From Chryseobacterium sp. SC28 (lineage in GTDB: Bacteria; Bacteroidota; Bacteroidia; Flavobacteriales; Weeksellaceae), in contig NZ_QOVY01000011.1 in the NCBI RefSeq assembly GCF_003932955.1, positions 1-64,000 of the forward strand: a stretch of 64,000 nt of DNA, read 5' to 3'. Position numbers and translations under genes: made by a program. Under the pieces are notes generated by a model, which saw only the letters and a list, made by a program, of their open reading frames with translations, ran no database searches and had not been told where the DNA came from. This document shows, piece after piece, positions 60,903 to 64,000 of the stretch. The number at the start of each line of letters is the position of its first letter. Position 1 is the first letter of the stretch.

Positions 60903-63133
60903 TAGGTGAGGTACTCCTCAATGATTTTTCGCTGATCTTTGGCCACGTCGTAGATCAATTCCAAAAGTTCTCTGATGTTTTTGATCTCCGTCAAATGGCT
61001 CACGCTGAATATTCTGTCTTCAGAAACAGCCTGATTTTCCAGTTCGGCTTTTCTTTTTTCCAACAAGTCCAAAACCTGATCTTCGGGATTTATTTTGCTG
61101 TCGAATTGGTGTTGTTCGTTCAGATCTTTTTGAAAAAGTAGAGCCGAGGTTCTCAGCAATTCTGCAGAGATCTTGATCTTCCAGCTCTGAAAGTCGATTT
61201 CGGGAAAGTCGTGTCCGGATTTTGCATATTGTGCCAAGGAGGTCGTATAGGCGGTGATCAGATGTGTGGTGGTCACAAACTGATGCACGGTTTCCAGTTT
61301 TCTTTGCTGATTTTTGGGATCCGAGATCATCCGCTGAAAGTTGTCGGAAAGATTGGCAAGATCGATGATTGCATTCTTTCTGTAGAGCCTGAAATCCTGA
61401 TCTGTAAGATGCTTTTTGCTAAAGTGATCCATTATTACTCGGAAATACGCCAGATTACTCTTGGAGGATTTTCTCATCAAGTCCAAATTCTGCGTGTGTT
61501 CCCAAACGGGCAAGATAAAATAGGCTACGAGGAATGTGACGGCGCCCGCAATCAAAGTATCGATGATTCGGTCTTTGAAAATGACATTCACATTCCCTGG
61601 ATTCAAAAAATTGAAAGAAAGGAAAATATAGATGGTCATAAATAGCACGGCCCAGAAGTATTTTGTCTTTAATAGGCTGAAACAGAGAATCATACTCAAT
61701 AAAATAATAATGAGAAGTGCTCGCGAATCTGATACGAAATACAAAATCAAATAAGCAATGAAACCGCCGGTTACCGTTCCGAATAATCTTAATAAATTTC
61801 TGTCTTTGGTCGTGGCATAGGCCGGTTTGAATATAGCGACAATGGTAATGAGAATCCAATAGGAATGCCCAATTCCAAGAACTTCGAACGTCGATACGAT
61901 ATAGCCCAGCAATAATGCCGTCGTGACCCGGATGGCATGACGAAAATGTGCCGATTTGAGAGAAAAATTGGAAAACAAAACCTTCAGATTGATCTCTTCT
62001 TCTTTCGGCAGAAACTTAGAATAGTCCAGACCCGAGGATAAGCTCTTGGCGAGTTTTATGTCTTGCGACAAAACCGTCACGATGGTTTTGATCTCATCCG
62101 TCATCTCCGTAACTCGCATCAAGACCTGCCGCATCATCATAAAATCTTCCAAGGTTTCGGATGAGAACCGTTTCGACCGATGGTCGAAGAATTCGTCATA
62201 GATCTTCTTCAGCTCCTGGTCGAAGTTGATGCCGGGGTGGAAAGCCGAACCGCTCTGAAGAGCTATTCCGATATTGCTTATTTCGTCGGCCAATTGCAAC
62301 AGATAATCGTGGATGCTGCGAAGCAAATCGGTATCTCCGAAAAACCGATTTATCCTTTTGTAATCATTTTCGGATGTCAGAAGCTTGTCGAAAAGATCGA
62401 AAGAATTGAGAAAAACCAGCATCAGAATACGGCTTTGTGTGGTGGATTCGTTCACGATGGTTCTGGTTTTGAAAATCATTTCCCGCGTGTCTTCCTGATG
62501 ATTTTTGATCTTGATCTGCAGGGAAATCAATTGATCCAGCAGCGCGTCGAAATCCGGATCCTTTGTATAATATTGGGCTTTGATTCTCAAATAATCGGCC
62601 AACTCCAGGTAATGCTCGCCCACCATTTGGCTTGCCAGTTTGTAAGGCTGCAGCGTAGAAACAATCATAAATATGACGAAAAACCACAGGCATCCCAAGA
62701 AAAATATGAAGGAACTTTTGAGAATGTGCTCGCCGGCAAGATGCCCGTCGATAAAAATACTGAGAACAACCAGGGCAATAGATCCGTAGGTGGCCAGCCG
62801 GGAGCCGTACACACCGATCATTGAAAAAAAGAATCCAAATACAATGATTTCCAAGTAAACGGCAACGGGGAATTCCCTGACCAGACTTGCAAAGAGCGCA
62901 ATGAAAAAAAAAGTAAATAGAGATAATAAAAGCGTATTTCGCCTTCTAATAAATGGTCCCGGCTGATCCGTCAGCCCCATAAAACTGGTTCCCAGCGGAA
63001 ACAAAAAATAGGCTTTGAGCAATCCGAAGTGTGCCAAGATAACGCTTGGAACCACTATTGCCAGAGCAATCCGCGCTCCGGAATAGATGTAATGGCTGGT
63101 AAAGAATTTTTTGAGTTCGGAACGATAGTTCAT
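60878..63133 (-). CDS. FUSC family inner-membrane protein (YccS-like)
   Basis: A 751-residue membrane protein of the FUSC/YccS-like family: a first set of TM helices in residues about 20-160, a cytosolic middle (about 170-395), a second TM set (about 400-540) and a cytosolic C-terminus. Relatives are putative exporters of organic anions or aromatic acids. The substrate is unknown. A promoter-like TTG-N23-TAAATTTG ends four bases before the ATG. Confidence 0.85.
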   Translation of the reverse strand: MNYRSELKKFFTSHYIYSGARIALAIVVPSVILAHFGLLKAYFLFPLGTSFMGLTDQPGPFIRRRNTLLLSLFTFFFIALFASLVREFPVAVYLEIIVFGFFFSMIGVYGSRLATYGSIALVVLSIFIDGHLAGEHILKSSFIFFLGCLWFFVIFMIVSTLQPYKLASQMVGEHYLELADYLRIKAQYYTKDPDFDALLDQLISLQIKIKNHQEDTREMIFKTRTIVNESTTQSRILMLVFLNSFDLFDKLLTSENDYKRINRFFGDTDLLRSIHDYLLQLADEISNIGIALQSGSAFHPGINFDQELKKIYDEFFDHRSKRFSSETLEDFMMMRQVLMRVTEMTDEIKTIVTVLSQDIKLAKSLSSGLDYSKFLPKEEEINLKVLFSNFSLKSAHFRHAIRVTTALLLGYIVSTFEVLGIGHSYWILITIVAIFKPAYATTKDRNLLRLFGTVTGGFIAYLILYFVSDSRALLIIILLSMILCFSLLKTKYFWAVLFMTIYIFLSFNFLNPGNVNVIFKDRIIDTLIAGAVTFLVAYFILPVWEHTQNLDLMRKSSKSNLAYFRVIMDHFSKKHLTDQDFRLYRKNAIIDLANLSDNFQRMISDPKNQQRKLETVHQFVTTTHLITAYTTSLAQYAKSGHDFPEIDFQSWKIKISAELLRTSALLFQKDLNEQHQFDSKINPEDQVLDLLEKRKAELENQAVSEDRIFSVSHLTEIKNIRELLELIYDVAKDQRKIIEEYLTYQSTTAKQ

Positions 63134-63137
63134 ATTG

Positions 63138-63171
63138 CAAATTTACACGCTGTGGACTCCGAAAGCACCAA
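63138..63171 (-). promoter_or_regulatory. Promoter of the FUSC gene
   Basis: On the minus strand TTG (63171 to 63169), 23 bases, TAAATTTG (63145 to 63138), then the ATG at 63133, four bases after the box. This suggests a leaderless or near-leaderless transcript. Confidence 0.5.
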
Positions 63172-63248
63172 ATAAGACATTACATTGTAAAAAAAATGCC
63201 AAAGCAAAAAACTCCGGCAATTCTTGAAACGGCATCTAAGGCGTTGGC

Positions 63249-64000
63249 TTAATAATCCTGCGCATTGTAAGTTTCGCTACCGATGTTCCAGGTCAATCCA
63301 AATCTCAAAGTATTATCCAGAGCAGTATTGATGTTGGAAGTATTGATCAGATAAGAAAGATCTAAGCCGAAAGAAGCATACTTGAACCCAACGCCAACCG
63401 TGGCATACTGTCTGGCGCCTTGCTCCGGCGCTTCTGTGAAATAGCCCGCTCGCAGAGCAAAAGTCTCATCATAAGAATATTCTGCAGCGCCGCTGAACAT
63501 AATACTTTTCTTGTTGTTGAAGGATTTTCCAATTCCTTCGATTACGCCTACATTCGGAACATTCCCATTTTCATCCGGACCCGGAACGAGAATTTTGGAA
63601 GCTTCGCCACTTACGCTGAAACGGTTTTGGTCATCAATTAATAAATCATAGCCCAAGCCTAATCTTGCCATCGTCGGAAGGTAAGATCGGGATTCTTCGT
63701 CGCCTGTATAATCCAACCTTGGGCCTAAATTCTGAACAGCCCAACCTGCTTTCACGCGGCCTTCGTAGCCACTGATGCTCTCGTGCCTCGGAGAAACGAA
63801 ATATCCGGAAACATCCACGGCAAAAGTATTGGCCGGTTGCAAGGTACTGTTGGAGTTGAAGCCGCCACCAATGTCGGATCGGATGAATCTGCCGGTGACC
63901 GCCATTGAATAAGTATCGGTCAGTTTCAGTCCGTAAGCGACATCAATCGAAAATTCGTTGGGCTTCGCAGTACCGTTTTGGATGACTTCATTGCCGACAA
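63249..64000 (-). CDS. porV: PorV, type IX secretion outer membrane protein (partial)
   Basis: The C-terminal 250 residues of PorV (LptO family), an outer membrane beta-barrel needed for release of type IX cargo through the SprA translocon and attachment by PorU. Sequence such as FSIDVAYGLKL and TYSMAVTGRFIRSD is typical, as are the Gly/aromatic-rich strands to the C-terminus. The 5' end lies beyond the window; residues upstream of the internal ATG at 63905 are in frame, so that ATG is not the start. No stop or break is seen in the visible part. Confidence 0.85.
   Translation of the reverse strand, partial: VGNEVIQNGTAKPNEFSIDVAYGLKLTDTYSMAVTGRFIRSDIGGGFNSNSTLQPANTFAVDVSGYFVSPRHESISGYEGRVKAGWAVQNLGPRLDYTGDEESRSYLPTMARLGLGYDLLIDDQNRFSVSGEASKILVPGPDENGNVPNVGVIEGIGKSFNNKKSIMFSGAAEYSYDETFALRAGYFTEAPEQGARQYATVGVGFKYASFGLDLSYLINTSNINTALDNTLRFGLTWNIGSETYNAQDY

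Overview
The window looks like chromosomal DNA of a flavobacterium close to Chryseobacterium or another Weeksellaceae genus. This rests on a PorV-type protein of the type IX secretion system, a type IX sorting-domain fragment, promoters of the Bacteroidota form TTG-N19-23-TAnnTTTG, an EpsG/Wza/Wzc capsule locus and many flavobacterial secreted proteins. The genus is inferred from protein character only; there is no rRNA in the window.

Layout. (1) 1-7300 is an A+T-rich defence or mobile island. It holds the 5'-truncated stub of a DNA adenine methyltransferase, a serine recombinase, a DUF4143 ATPase overlapping a phospholipase D-type nuclease/helicase, and a three-gene hipBST toxin-antitoxin operon. 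(2) 7327-12304 carries two secreted proteins that share a small repeated module, a small hypothetical protein, glyA and recX. (3) 12419-42790 is a large surface polysaccharide locus. An outer-membrane barrel protein, a Wza-type export lipoprotein and a Wzc tyrosine kinase are followed by an ABC transporter, a pyruvyltransferase-like protein, a nonulosonic (sialic) acid module (NeuB without its SAF domain, a NeuA-HAD fusion and a sialyltransferase-like protein), thirteen intact glycosyltransferases, a WbsX protein, an acyltransferase and an EpsG-type polymerase. The locus contains three gene remnants and is interrupted at about 22.4-24.8 kb by a repeat- and hairpin-rich island carrying an HTH protein and a DUF6266 protein. 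It ends in an orphan type IX sorting-domain fragment. (4) 43-51 kb is housekeeping: an OMP, MscS, a SIMPL protein, folB, nadA, gmk, yicC, lpxK and purine nucleoside phosphorylase, with a seven-copy hairpin repeat between folB and nadA. (5) 51-56 kb is an SOS-type mutagenesis cassette: a short DnaE-type polymerase and a DinB-type polymerase, divergent from a LexA-like S24 regulator, with repeated operator-like sequence between them. (6) 56-64 kb holds ahcY, an NTF2-like protein, an aldo/keto reductase beside a divergent AraC regulator, a phosphopantetheinyl transferase, a FUSC-family membrane protein and the 3' part of porV.

Working together: Wza and Wzc with the EpsG polymerase would assemble and export a polymer built by the encoded glycosyltransferases. 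CMP-activated nonulosonic acid made by the NeuB/NeuA-HAD pair would be the donor for the adjacent sialyltransferase-like enzyme. An initiating sugar-phosphate transferase and a Wzx flippase are not visible here; the ABC transporter may replace the latter. The less ordinary features are the broken methyltransferase next to a recombinase, the hipBST operon with its operator over the promoter, the HTH/DUF6266 hairpin island, the three-gene sialylation module and the S24-DinB-DnaE control region.
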